From positions 28,365 to 57,901 of the forward strand of contig CAJFCJ010000233.1 in the NCBI GenBank assembly GCA_904063045.1: a DNA stretch of 29,537 bases, read 5' to 3'. The stretch comes from Dimorphilus gyrociliatus (lineage: Eukaryota > Annelida > Polychaeta > Dinophilidae). Shown here piece after piece: positions 1 through 10,013 of the stretch. The notes under the pieces were generated by a model, which was not told the origin of the DNA, made no database searches, and was given only the letters and a program-made list of their open reading frames with translations. A program made the translations under genes and the position numbers. Within the stretch, counting starts at the first letter, position 1. Every line of letters begins with the position of its first letter.

Positions 1-142
1 AGAATGCTTAGAGTTGATAACATGTGGAGTTAATGAAATAATACTAGAACCAGTAAATGAAATATCGTTATTACAAACAATACAAAAGTACTTGAAAATA
101 TTTGAACCTTCTTCTAAGTTTAGTAGAATGAATGAAGTTTAA
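1..142 (+). CDS. 3' end of an unidentified protein-coding gene (partial)
   Basis: A frame starting at base 2 stays open for 46 codons and ends in TAA at 140-142, so only the C-terminus of the protein is in the window. The composition looks coding: mixed charged and hydrophobic residues with little low complexity. The stretch reading CGVNEIILEPVNEISLLQTI, followed by a short helix-like KYLKIF, faintly resembles the end of a response-regulator receiver domain. The usual lysine of the K-P pair would be glutamate here, so that assignment is weak. The coding end lies about 30 bases before a short AT-rich repeat array into which a Merlin transposon is inserted. I do not recognise the gene; sequence to the left of the window is needed to name it. 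Confidence 0.5.
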   Translation, partial: ECLELITCGVNEIILEPVNEISLLQTIQKYLKIFEPSSKFSRMNEV

Positions 143-164
143 TAAAAGCTGTAAATAAATTTTA

Positions 165-234
165 AATTTCCTTATTTATATAAATATTATTTTTATATAA
201 ATTTTAAATTTTCTTATTTATATAAACATTATTT
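165..234. repeat. AT-rich tandem repeat array, left part
   Basis: Two imperfect copies of a unit containing CTTATTTATATAAAYATTAT lie at about 170-194 and 213-234. Further copies continue on the other side of the Merlin element at 1389-1450, so the transposon inserted inside the array. Confidence 0.6.
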
Positions 235-1388
235 GGTGGGTGGGAAGTTCATTACCCCTTCGATCAAAAAATGATTTTTTTGGAAAATACGAGAAGTAGT
301 AGGGGAAGGGCATAAAAGTTATTCAAAAAAAATTTTTTTTTGTGTTAAACAAAAATAACACTAGAAACAAAAATAATTAAAAATTCTCTTTAATAATACT
401 AAAAAAGCTTCATTTCCATACTTTCTTAAAAAAAAGCACTTAGCAAATATATATTCCATATATTGACTCGATGAAAGGCAGTTTCTTCTTATATATTGCT
501 TTAGGAGAGACCATTGATTTTCAATTGCTTGAGTATTAGCTCCGGTATGTGGATCTATAAAGTTCTCATTGTGGTTCACTTTATCATGAATATAGCCCAT
601 AGATGATAATTTCTCATATCCAGGCCAGCCATCTGTATAAATAATTGAGTTTTTTTCAATATATTTTTCAACAATTTCATTTATAGTGTTTTTTCTTCTA
701 TTATCTACTTCTTTAAAAAATGTTTTTTTGGTATAAATATCAATTCCACCTATTATTCACTTTTTTTTATATATTCTTCCAATGTTATATTTTCTTTTAG
801 AACATAAGCTTTCATCTATTTCGACTATATGTCCTGGACCTCCAATTTTTTCATTCATTTCATTACTCATTATTGTGTATATAGTAAAGTTTAAGATTTT
901 ATTCCACTTTGTGATAGTTTTAACAGTTAAATCTTTTAGTTCTTTTATTATCTCGAACCAATTCATATACATATTACAAAAAAAATAAACATAGTCCAAA
1001 AAAATGTGTAATTTTATCTTTGTTCTTTTCATTACTGTACTTTCAAAAATGGAGTTATGATTTTTACAATTATAACACTTATATCTGAATGTGTCTAAAT
1101 GTTTAATAATAATCATCTCCTTGTTTATACAAGTTGGACATCTTCTAGTTCGTTTTATTAAATTTTTATTAACAAGGAAGTCAATTGTTCTGTGTTCATC
1201 GGATGTTGCTAATACTAATTCTCTATAGTTCATTAAGGGAAAAATATAAATTAAATGAATAAAACCTTTATTTTAAAAAGATTAGAAAAAAAAATTTGAA
1301 AAAAAATTCAAAACCCTTCTTCTAAATTTCCTCTAGATCACAAAAAAATCATTTTTTGATCGAAGGGGTAATGAACTTCCCACCCACC
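235..1388 (-). mobile_element. Merlin-type DNA transposon 1, complete ends
   Basis: The element is bounded by perfect 48-bp terminal inverted repeats at 235-282 and 1341-1388, starting GGTGGGTGGGAAGTTCATTA. It is flanked by an exact 8-bp duplication, CATTATTT, at 227-234 and 1389-1396. An 8-9 bp duplication together with an IS1016/ISXO2-type DDE transposase is the signature of the Merlin superfamily. The single gene inside runs on the minus strand. Perfect inverted repeats and target duplication suggest a fairly recent insertion. One caution is that the target is itself a short repeat array, which could mimic a duplication. Confidence 0.92.
361..1233 (-). pseudogene. Merlin transposase, one in-frame TGA at a tryptophan position
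   Basis: This encodes the DDE transposase that cuts and pastes the surrounding Merlin element. The reading frame is continuous from the start at 1233 to the stop at 361 except for one TGA at 757-759. From N- to C-terminus one sees a zinc-ribbon-like part (CPTC, then CYNC), a helical region, the first catalytic Asp in VEIDES, the second in YTDGW, and the Glu in AIENQW. The TGA lies just after KYNIGRIYKKK and just before IIGG. Merlin element 2 in this window has tryptophan at that spot (QVWAVGG), so TGG to TGA is the likely change. A CCC lies five bases before the ATG, as in host genes. At 290 codons the length is normal for the family. It could be a young pseudogene or, if the stop is read through, still functional. 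Confidence 0.85.
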
Positions 1389-1450
1389 CATTATTTTCCT
1401 TATATAAACATTATTTCCCTTATTTATATAAATATTATTTTTATATTTTA
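1389..1450. repeat. AT-rich tandem repeat array, right part
   Basis: This continues the array that the Merlin element split, with copies of CTTATTTATATAAATATTAT after the target duplication at 1389-1396. Confidence 0.55.
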
Positions 1451-1552
1451 TTAATAAGTATTATTTTACTCTAATTATTATATATTAAACTAAATAAATA
1501 AAAATAATATTAATAATAAAATACATTAAAGTCTTTATTTAATAAAGTTTTG

Positions 1553-2152
1553 CTATTGAAACATTTCATCTGGATTTGATATTTCATCATCTTGTTTATT
1601 TGTTTTATTAATTTCTTTTCCAGTCCAAAGGTCTCTTAAATCATCTCCAAATGGCATTTCCAGATCCTCATTAAAATTATTAATGCTCTTTAAATCTGAA
1701 TCAAGTGGAGTGATAGGATCAATTTCATTATATATATTTTTAAACTCACTAGATCTAATTGGATTAAACATATTCTTTTCTCCCATTAAATTAATTACAT
1801 TGTTATCAAATTGTAAAGGTTTTTCAAGCTTTTCTATCTTTATTGGTGATAAACTTTTCTTTTTTACTTCATTTTTGTTGTTACAATGTTTTACTTTAAC
1901 CTTTTTCTCTTTAGCTCTTCTATTTTGGAACCATACTTGAACAGCACGCATGTCCATTTGTAGCTGCTCACTTAGTTTCTTTCTTACACTTGCAGCTGGT
2001 TTTTGATCAAACTCAAACACTTTCTCAAGAATCACTTTATGATTCTTTGGTATCCTTCTTCTAGGTTTTACATAGAATGGATTGTAATAAGAGCTTTCTA
2101 CGGATCCATTATCGTTTCTGTGAAAGGAGTCAAAGAGATTGTGTTTGTCCAT
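1553..2152 (-). CDS. Homeodomain protein
   Basis: A putative DNA-binding transcription factor of 199 residues acting in the nucleus. Residues about 31-88 form a homeodomain. It starts with a basic arm (RRRIPKNHK), and the recognition helix reads VQVWFQNRRAKEKK, with the invariant W, F, N and R residues. The rest, about 110 residues, is rich in Asn, Asp, Glu and Lys and has no fold I recognise. Microsporidia carry a small set of such minimal homeodomain genes (established for Encephalitozoon); I cannot say which one this is. The start is supported by CCC touching the ATG on the minus strand and a second CCC about 13 bases further upstream. It ends in TAG. It is the only recognised gene here with no break. 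Upstream is a long stretch without genes. Confidence 0.93.
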   Translation of the reverse strand: MDKHNLFDSFHRNDNGSVESSYYNPFYVKPRRRIPKNHKVILEKVFEFDQKPAASVRKKLSEQLQMDMRAVQVWFQNRRAKEKKVKVKHCNNKNEVKKKSLSPIKIEKLEKPLQFDNNVINLMGEKNMFNPIRSSEFKNIYNEIDPITPLDSDLKSINNFNEDLEMPFGDDLRDLWTGKEINKTNKQDDEISNPDEMFQ

Positions 2153-2172
2153 GGGTGTTCTATTTGGGTTTA
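2153..2172 (-). promoter_or_regulatory. CCC-type start signal of the homeodomain gene
   Basis: Read on the minus strand, the ATG is directly preceded by CCC (ACACCCATG), with a second CCC in AAACCCAAATAG about 13 bases before the ATG. CCC-like motifs just upstream of start codons are a described transcription signal of microsporidian genes. The match is to a short motif in AT-rich DNA, so this is supporting evidence only. Confidence 0.45.
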
Positions 2173-2696
2173 ATTTAAACTTTATATGTACAAAAAAGGA
2201 AAGTGATGGTACATTTTGTGATTACATAAACTCTCAAAATGTCATAAATCGTTGTTTTGACTGTTTTTTATAAAAATAAAAATATAACAAAATTCTAAAA
2301 AATTAAAATTTACCTCCAAAATTTGAAAATGTAATGTTTCAAAATACAAACCTAAGTCTGTAATTTTAATTAAATTTTAATAAAAATCAATTAGATTTAA
2401 AAACTGAAAGTTTAAAAGTCTAGTATTTATAAGAGATTTGAATTTTATATGTTTTAATGGTGTCATTTAATGTTTTATATTAAAATTTATCTAAATTTAG
2501 GTTTTTATCTGTTTTTGTTGAATATGTAATTAATGTTGGTTTACTGATGATCAATCACTTAATCCATTTATGGAATGAGTAGGGAGGGAATTAAAATACA
2601 TTGATCTTTAGATCTTTCTGTCAAAAAACAGTGGAATACGTTTGTCAAATAAAAAAGGTAAATTAAGGTTAACAAAATATAAAATATACTAATTGG

Positions 2697-2800
2697 TTAC
2701 TATTTATGATTCTTTAAAAATAAAGATTTATAGTAAAATTGTACTAAGTATTTACTATTTATGATTCTTTAAAAATAAAGACTTATAGTAAAATTGTACT
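2697..2800. repeat. 49-bp direct repeat pair, 55-bp period
   Basis: Copies at 2697-2745 and 2752-2800 differ at one base (GATTTA against GACTTA). Each copy contains the inverted motif TTTAAAAATAAA and a TTACTATTTATGATT start. There are no coding features. Confidence 0.8.
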
Positions 2801-3020
2801 TTTTTATTTTAATTTTATAATTATTTATAAAATTAAATACTATTTGATTGTAAAGTCATAATAAGTTAATTATCCTTTATTGGAATTATGTAATGTTGTA
2901 TATGGAAATAATTATACCTAAAGAGGAAATACATAAAAGTTAGGTTTTGTTTATTTTATTATTTTTGATATTTCCAAATGATTTTATTTTGAGCTATTTT
3001 TATAAGAAATATAACTAAAT

Positions 3021-3345
3021 CTTATTATTTTATATCGAATTAAATCTCTATTAATTTTTATTATTTTATATACTATTTGATATCAAAAATTAAAATTATA
3101 ACTAATGTTATTATTTTATATTAAATTAAATCTCATTTGTTTTTTGTTATTTTATATACTATTGTTATTAAATTAAAAATATAAGTAATGTTATTATTTT
3201 ATATACTATTGTTATTAAATTAAAAATATAAGTAATGTTATTATTTTATATACTATTTGATGTTGTATTAAATCTCTATTATTTTTAATTATTTTATATA
3301 CTATTTGATTCTAAATTAAATCTCTATTATTTTTTATTATTTTAA
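3021..3345. repeat. Degenerate minisatellite, TTATTATTTTATATACTATT core
   Basis: At least seven copies of a core reading TTATTTTATATACTATT occur here, separated by variable AT-rich spacers such as GTTATTAAATTAAAAATATA. The middle copies, around 3147-3237, are nearly identical with a period of about 47 bp; the outer copies are diverged. Confidence 0.7.
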
Positions 3346-4901
3346 TTTTACCTCCATTTTCCCCGATTATAGAAGTATATCACAAATTTCCTTAATTGTC
3401 ACTGTTTCTTATATTTTGATAAAACATAGAATAAATGTTACATTTAAATCAGTTTGCCCCTAATTAGGAACTTTTGTAATTATAATTAATTAATTCAATT
3501 ATACAAAATCAAATTTATTAACTTCATGTTTTGATATTTTTATTAATAGAAATTTAAAATTGCTTATTTGAATAAAAATATTCTAAATTGGAAATCAATA
3601 GTAATAATAAATATAATTGATTTTTTAAAATTACGCATATTTACTTGATTAGTTCTAAAGTACAATCTAAAATTTTTTAATAGAACTTTGTTCTACTTTT
3701 TAAGAGATTTAAAGTGTTTAAATATATATAAAAGTATTAATTATTACGTATAATACTTTGATTTATCCAATTTATTTTTACCATGGATCTTTATATTCTA
3801 ACCATTGTTAGGTAGAATTACGTATCTTATATTTAATTTTATGTTTTCTACTTCGTTTTTTAATCATATTCTAGTGGTTGTTCTACTATCCTGAGTTCAA
3901 AAGATGTAGAATGGTTCATCGGAAGGGGCCTTTGACCAAGAAATATAAGTGGAAACGTCATGTTAGGCTTTCATACTATCAAATATATCAATTTTTAGAA
4001 AATTAGAACACTTTTCCTTAAATAATTTCACTACCTATCATAATAATAAATGTTGTCTATCATTCTATTACACTAATTTAGTAGTATAAATTTATATATA
4101 ACCTTTCCCCTCTTATATAGTTAGAAATACTTCAATCAGTACAATAAAAGAAAGAAAGCCTTCTAGTAGTTATTTATTAACCAAATATAATTCTATTTTT
4201 GTTAATAAATCACAAATAAGTTATTACTTATATAAAACTGGGTATATGATTTATACCAATAAATAGAAAGACAAATTATAGAAAAAACAATGAAAGAAAA
4301 GAACTTATACCGGAATTCTATTAAAAAAAGAAAAGGTCCATTTTATGAACAACACATGGATACACTTACACAAAAATTGTTGCTATGAGAAAATTTATTA
4401 GTAAATCCTATTAGTGATCAAAAGCAGTGAAGTTCCCCTTTATAATAACTGCAATACTTTCCAGTGTAGTAGTGCTATATACTATAAAAGTAATATTACT
4501 TGAATAATTCCCAGGTGTAAATAATGATAGTTATAGACACCTTTCTGACTCAATAGAAACTTTATCAAGTTTCCATAATCTTTTTCAGCTAAATATAAAC
4601 CTGTACACACATTTTCCTAAATTTTACAAAAACTTATTTATATTAAAGGAAATTTTAATATAATCCACATTGATAATAAAAAGGAGTTTGTTAATGTATA
4701 GAACATAGAGATATAAATAACACATGGAGGACCATGAACCCCATAAAACATGGAAAAATTAAATATAGCGACATAGCTATAAAAAAATTGAAAAATCTCC
4801 TACATTAAATGGTCACAACTAGATCAATCATCTAAATAAACTTTTATTTGAATGTAGTAACTCAACTTTAATGTTACTGAACAAACACCATAATCTATAT
4901 A

Positions 4902-5102
4902 CAGTATGCAAAAAAAAAATTCGGACAAGCAAAAAATGCTTGTAAACCCTCTATATTATTATATTAAACAGCGATGTATATATAAAATTTCTTCAAAAAC
5001 TCTTTTCTAAACTAATTATATAGTTTATCTTTGCATAAAACAAGGCTTGATTCGTTAGTCAATATTTTTAAAAACTGAATGCAAAAAAAAAATTCGGACA
5101 AG
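4902..5102. repeat. Left IR/DR of Tc1 element 1
   Basis: The outer motif (CAGTATGC, A-run, TTCGGACAAG) is at 4902-4929 and the inner motif at 5079-5102. Both have the same ten-A run. In Sleeping Beauty-like elements both motifs bind the transposase; that role here is inferred. Confidence 0.85.
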
Positions 5103-5161
5103 ATCAGAAATTCATTTTTCCTCCATTATCTTTATAAAAAATCAAGGTACAAACACCCATA

Positions 5162-6178
5162 ATGTACCGTAAATATAATGATATCACCAGAGGTAAAATA
5201 GCAGGGCTTGTAGATCTTGGAATGACAAATAAGGAAATTATTGAAAAACTTAAAATACCTAAATCTACAGCAAGTGACATTATTAGAAGATATAAAATAA
5301 CAGGTAGTTTTGGGAGAAAGCAAGGGTCTGGTCGTCCCAGTGTTTATAAAGAAGATGATATTAAAGAGATTCTCAAGATAAAAGACAAAAATAAAAAAGA
5401 ATCTGCCCCGTTTATCGCCAAAAAAGTAGTAGAATCTGGAATGGTTAAATCCACGCCTCAAACAATTCGTAATGTATTAAAAAGTAGAGGATTTATTGCT
5501 TCTTCTCCCGCTAAAATACCATTATTAAGGGATCACCAAATAAAGTCGAGATATGCAATCTGTTCAAAGTGGTCATATGAACCTAATAGCTTCTGGGATG
5601 ATGTGATTTTTTCAGATGAAGTCCCATTTAATTTATATAATAGTGATGGAAGGCAATATGTGTAGACAAAGAAGAGAATGAGGCCTGATCTGGATTACAG
5701 TACTAAGCAAGTTAAACATGGTGGAGGAAAAGTGATGTTGTGGGGCTGTTTTAGCAGTAAAGGAGTCGGTAGAATAGCATTAATAGAGGGGAAAATGGAT
5801 AAATATAAATATGTAGAGATATTAGCCAATAAATTGTTTGTTTCTGCCGATTCTCTAGGAATGAAGAGCTTTAAATTCCAACAGGATAATGATCCAAAGC
5901 ATACTGCAGGATATACTAAAGAATATTTCAAAACTAAACAGATTCAAGTTCTTGATTAGCCCTCTAATTCACCAGACTTGAATCCTATTGAAAATTTGTG
6001 GGCAATCTTAAAGGAAAAACTACGAGGCATGAAATTTAAAAATCAAAAAGATTTATTTGATAAAGTAAAAAGTGAGTGGACAAAGATCCCTAATGAAACA
6101 TGTGTTGCGCTAGTAAAATCAATGAGAAAGCGAGTTACGTCCGTTTTAAAAGCAAAAGGTGGCATAACAAAGTATTAA
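5162..6178 (+). pseudogene. Tc1-type DD34E transposase, two in-frame TAG codons at tryptophan positions
   Basis: This would bind the element's ends and move it by cut and paste. One frame runs the whole 338 codons with only two interruptions, TAG at 5663-5665 and TAG at 5957-5959. The N-terminal helix-turn-helix part has LVDLGMTNKEIIEKLKIPKS, a family hallmark, followed by a second basic domain. Catalytic residues are Asp in FSDEV, Asp in QQDNDPKHT and Glu in NPIENLW, with 34 residues between the last two. The first TAG follows GRQYV and the second follows QVLD. Both places are tryptophan in Tc1 transposases (VWR, and LDWPSQSPDLNP). No frameshift is visible. Start: the ATG lies four bases after CCC in ACACCCATAATG. 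It is either a young pseudogene or a gene read through its stops. Confidence 0.9.
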
Positions 6179-6183
6179 ATAAT

Positions 6184-6382
6184 TTGTCCGAATTTTTTTT
6201 TGCATAAGTAAATAAAAATCTAGACTAAAATAACAAATAGAGCATCTAAAAAAAAATCATATTAGAATGTAAACATTTCACTCTCATATGATAAATTATT
6301 TATAATAAAGTTAATTTGTTAAAGCCATATTTTTAGAGATTTTTAATATTTTTGCTTGTCCGAATTTTTTTTTTGCATACTG
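6184..6382. repeat. Right IR/DR of Tc1 element 1
   Basis: The inner motif at 6184-6206 follows the transposase stop within a few bases; the outer motif is at 6354-6382. The inner copy differs from the others by one base at its CTTGTCC edge. Confidence 0.85.
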
Positions 6383-6384
6383 TA

Positions 6385-9300
6385 AACACGCATTAAATAA
6401 CTGAAAATAACTATAAAAGGACAACCACATAGTATACACTTTGAGATATGTTGCAGATTATAATAATATAGTTAACCTTAAATATCGGTTAAATTTTTAA
6501 CTTAAAAGGCTTCGAAATGTGCAGTCTAGCAACTTTTATTTTGAAGATATTTGTAGAATTACTGCTATCTTCAAAAATGATGTTTCAACAGTCAATAATT
6601 TCTGCTAAGTACATTTTATTAGCCTTAAAAAATATAATCAATTAGAAAATAATTTAGATAAGTAAATAAATTTATGTATTAAATTAATATTAAAAAATTC
6701 CTATTAAAATTAGTACAACAGAATGATGTACAATAATAAACTATGAGAAATTTATTTATATAAGCCGATAACAAAAACAACTTTTCATCTTAATGACTAT
6801 TAAAAATAGCTGCATACTTCTTTCTGGGGAGAATTTTAACACATAAACAGATGTGTTATTTGGGAATTTAGTTTATTTTAGTTATTATTTGTCACATTTT
6901 CATGACAATTGGGTACTTATTTATTGAATAATCTTGTTTATCTTTCAGTGATTAACTTTAAAAAAATAGCATTTTATATTCACAATTATCAGTATCGATA
7001 TTCATATTTTAAGTTTGTAATCTCTTTTATATTTAATATATTATCATTTATATTTAAAAAATACGCTTATTTTGTCTGTGTTTTAAATATTTCAAGGAAA
7101 ATATAGTTTTACTTTTTTGAACTTCTATTTCGTCAGATTTTACTACTTTAGACGGAGTTTCTTCTACAAATAAACATAAAATTATTAAATTATGCTATAA
7201 AATAACTTTAATTTGTGTTTATCCAATGTTTCTGGTATTTTATAATAAGCGGTATTATATATATTAATAATTATAATTTTATACTATAACAATTATTTTT
7301 TTAAACCAAATAGACAATTACAACATTCACAGGTTTTAACAAATTGTATTTAAGCAAACTATGGAAAGTAGCCAAAAGGCATAGATATTCTATAGATGAG
7401 TAAAATATTAAAATACTTACACAGCCTTAAAAGGTATACCTGTGACTACGTGTCTAGTATATAACTTCCCTTTTAACTGTATTATTAGCATTGTTTAAAC
7501 GCTTTTATAATATAACTATTCTTAATTATATCACTTTATTTCCACATATGAAAATAAATCCCCAAGATTGTATTTATAAAGCCCCCTATATTTTTCACTT
7601 TTAATTCCATATTTAGGTATATTTAAAATGTTTTAAATATGTTTTTTACACGCTTCCTCAGTAATTATATAATAAATTAAAAGAACTTTACTTTTAAGGA
7701 CTAGGAATCTTGAAATAAGATTTCCTTAATCAATACTTCAAATAACTTTTGTTTTTCGGGGGGCTCTTAAAAATAAATATCAAAAAAACAAGCAGATAAA
7801 TTTATTTAAAACAAAGTTTTGTTAATTTCCATTAGCGCACCTCCTTCATGAACGATGACTCTTTTTTCAGAAATTTATAGTCTTATAGTATGTTATTTAA
7901 TTTTCTTATGTTATTTCTTCTTGTTTTTAAGTAATTTTTTAACCACTTCCATTAGTTTTCTATATTTTTGTGCGAACTATTGGTATAATTTTATCTTAAA
8001 ACGCATCTTTACGTTTTATAGATAAATTTTGATATTCATATAACCTAATATCATAGTTTTCTTTCCTACTCATATGTATTAACATTTTAGTTTTCTACAG
8101 ATGATTTTTTGAAATGTATTTTTATCTTTATTTCTGCAATCTTAAAAAACAGCGTTATATTGCTCTACAGAGGCAACCAGCTATTCGAACATGTTCATAG
8201 CACATTCCTATATTACACTTACTAACACTATTTATATGTTTTTTAGTGCTTTACCCTGCCTCCTATTTTAGTCAAATGATCTAATCTGTTGTTGCTACGA
8301 ATTAAATCAATTGGCGTTTTAAAGAATTATGAATTAACCTCTTAACCACTATTTATTCTACCTGAAAGTGTTTTAACAGGCCATTTGTATATTATAGAAA
8401 TTGTTTTTTACAATACTGCTTTATCGCTTGCAACTACTGACCATTTTCGTATAAATAACTTGGATTTAGAACGTTTTTAGACTTACAGAATCAAATTAGT
8501 CCGTTAATAACGTGATGCAATACCCAAAAAAGTCTCCTTTCCACTCTTTTTACAATACGATTTTTTTTCAAAACTTCTAAGTTACATGACCAAGAAAAAA
8601 AGTGCGCAGAAAGATCATTTTTCATATAATTATATTTTATTTAAAATTACTTAGTTTAGTTTTACGGGACTTTAAGAGGGACTTAAAAGCAATTTTTAGT
8701 AGAAAACTAAATAAAGTAAAATTATATTTTTAGTCTAATAAAAAGTATAAAATATTTATCTATATTATAACAGAATATACAATAGAAATGAAAGGCAGCT
8801 TTCCTGTATTATAAAGTGACACAGAAAGGTTAAAATAAATCGAATTCAAGATTAAAAAGGATAAAGTTCAGAGCTACTTTTGTAGTTTTTATGAGAAAGT
8901 ACTTATATTTTATGCTACATATTAGTTATCAATTAGCCACCTATTTTTATAAAGATAACACGACTTTAACAGCAACGGGATACAAACACGAGTCTCAGAC
9001 TTATAAAGAATTAATAAAGTATAAAAAATAGACTTATTGCTTACTGAAACAGATTATTTTACAAATTTAAGAAAAAATAGGCAGGTTACTAACCTAATTG
9101 TAAAACATCACTAGATGGTAAGAATTTGATGTACAAAGTCTTTTAAATAAGGAATATAAATTATTTTACTGGTATGTATGAAAAAATGTAAAGAAACATT
9201 ACAGCTCAAAACTAATTAACCAAGTGTAACTCGTCAGGATTTAGCAAAAAATGTATCAAGATAGTATTAATTAAATATTGTTAGGATAATAGATAAAAGT

Positions 9301-9570
9301 ATTTTCTGTTATTATTTTTATAGAATTTAAGTATTAAAAGATATAATTAACAAATATCTGAAATAGTTATAAACCATTGATTTATTAAATTGTTTCAGAG
9401 CTTTAATTTTATTTTATAAATAAACACCTTTTGTGATGAATAAAAGAGACTTATCTTTACTTAATAAGATAGGTTTTAGAAATTTTGTTTTATTGTTTTT
9501 TTTATAGAAAATATTTTCAATTAAACAAAGTTATAAAAAAGGCTTATTTATTAATTTTTGAAATACAAAT
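6385..9570. other. Gene-free AT-rich region
   Basis: I found no credible gene. A 65-codon open frame at 6909-7106 is Phe, Tyr, Ile and Lys-rich and looks like AT-rich chance. Parts of 8150-8600 have a slightly higher GC content than the surroundings and may be old, unrecognisable element remains. Confidence 0.45.
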
Positions 9571-9574
9571 AATA

Positions 9575-9920
9575 TTTTTTTAATTTTAATATCAAATTCT
9601 AAATTAGTAAAAAAATTAACTTTGAAAATATTTTTTTTTGATTTTTGATCTTAATATCAATTCTAATAAATAAAAAAATAACTTTTAAACAGTGAGAATT
9701 ATAAAAACTTTTTTACTTTAATATTAAGTTCGAATTAGTAAAAATTAAAAAACTAATTTTTTATATTTTTTATTTTTTACTTTAATATCAAAATTCTAAA
9801 TAAATAAATTAAATACTTTTAAAACAGTAAGAATTATATTAAATTTTTACATTTTTATATTTTTTGATTTTTGATCTTTAATATCAAATTCTAAATAAGT
9901 GAAAAAGATGACTTTTTTGA
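9575..9920. repeat. Degenerate direct repeats upstream of the RhoGAP gene
   Basis: About five diverged copies of a unit containing CTTTAATATCAAATTCTAAA, followed by TAAGTAAAAAA and ACTTTT, occur with spacing of roughly 65-100 bp. Two copies also share a CAGTRAGAATTAT tail. They lie about 100 bp before the probable start of the RhoGAP gene. Confidence 0.65.
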
Positions 9921-10013
9921 ATTACATTTTTGTTTAATTTTTAAAATTAATTAAAAATTTGAAAAATTTTGTTTCAGGTTTTATCATAAAAAGATTTTCA
10001 AAATTGATCCTTA

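Larger units (their letters stand above)
2173..4899. other. Long gene-free AT-rich region
   Basis: No open frame or coding signal is recognised here. It contains a 49-bp direct repeat pair and a family of short degenerate tandem repeats, listed separately, and homopolymer-rich DNA elsewhere. It ends at the TA target of the first Tc1 element. Confidence 0.55.
4902..6382 (+). mobile_element. Tc1-type DNA transposon 1 with IR/DR ends
   Basis: The element starts and ends with CAGTATGC followed by ten A residues and TTCGGACAAG. TA lies on each side (4900-4901 and 6383-6384), the standard target of the Tc1/mariner superfamily. The same motif occurs again inside each end (5079-5102 and 6184-6206), about 175 bp in. 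Each end is therefore an inverted repeat of about 200 bp carrying direct repeats at its edges, the IR/DR layout known from Sleeping Beauty and Minos. The spacers between the paired motifs are not obviously related to each other. The total length of 1481 bp is normal for Tc1 elements. One plus-strand transposase gene fills the middle. Confidence 0.93.

Noticed and set aside
3880-3960. Possible tRNA, because of GGTTCATCGG-like bases and higher GC content
   Set aside because: No matching A-box, no acceptor stem and no anticodon arm could be folded.
5132-5461. 109-codon minus-strand open frame
   Set aside because: It lies antisense to the DNA-binding part of the Tc1 transposase and is aromatic-rich, as such shadows are.
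4902-6382. A Tc1 element nested inside an older copy of itself, to explain the doubled end motifs
   Set aside because: The inner motifs lack flanking TA and CAGT at both sides, and the spacing is nearly the same on the left and right (about 175 bp). The second element shows the same plan, so IR/DR ends explain it better.
6909-7106. 65-codon plus-strand open frame as a small gene
   Set aside because: Phe, Tyr, Ile and Lys-rich composition, no start signal and no domain; expected by chance in DNA of this composition.
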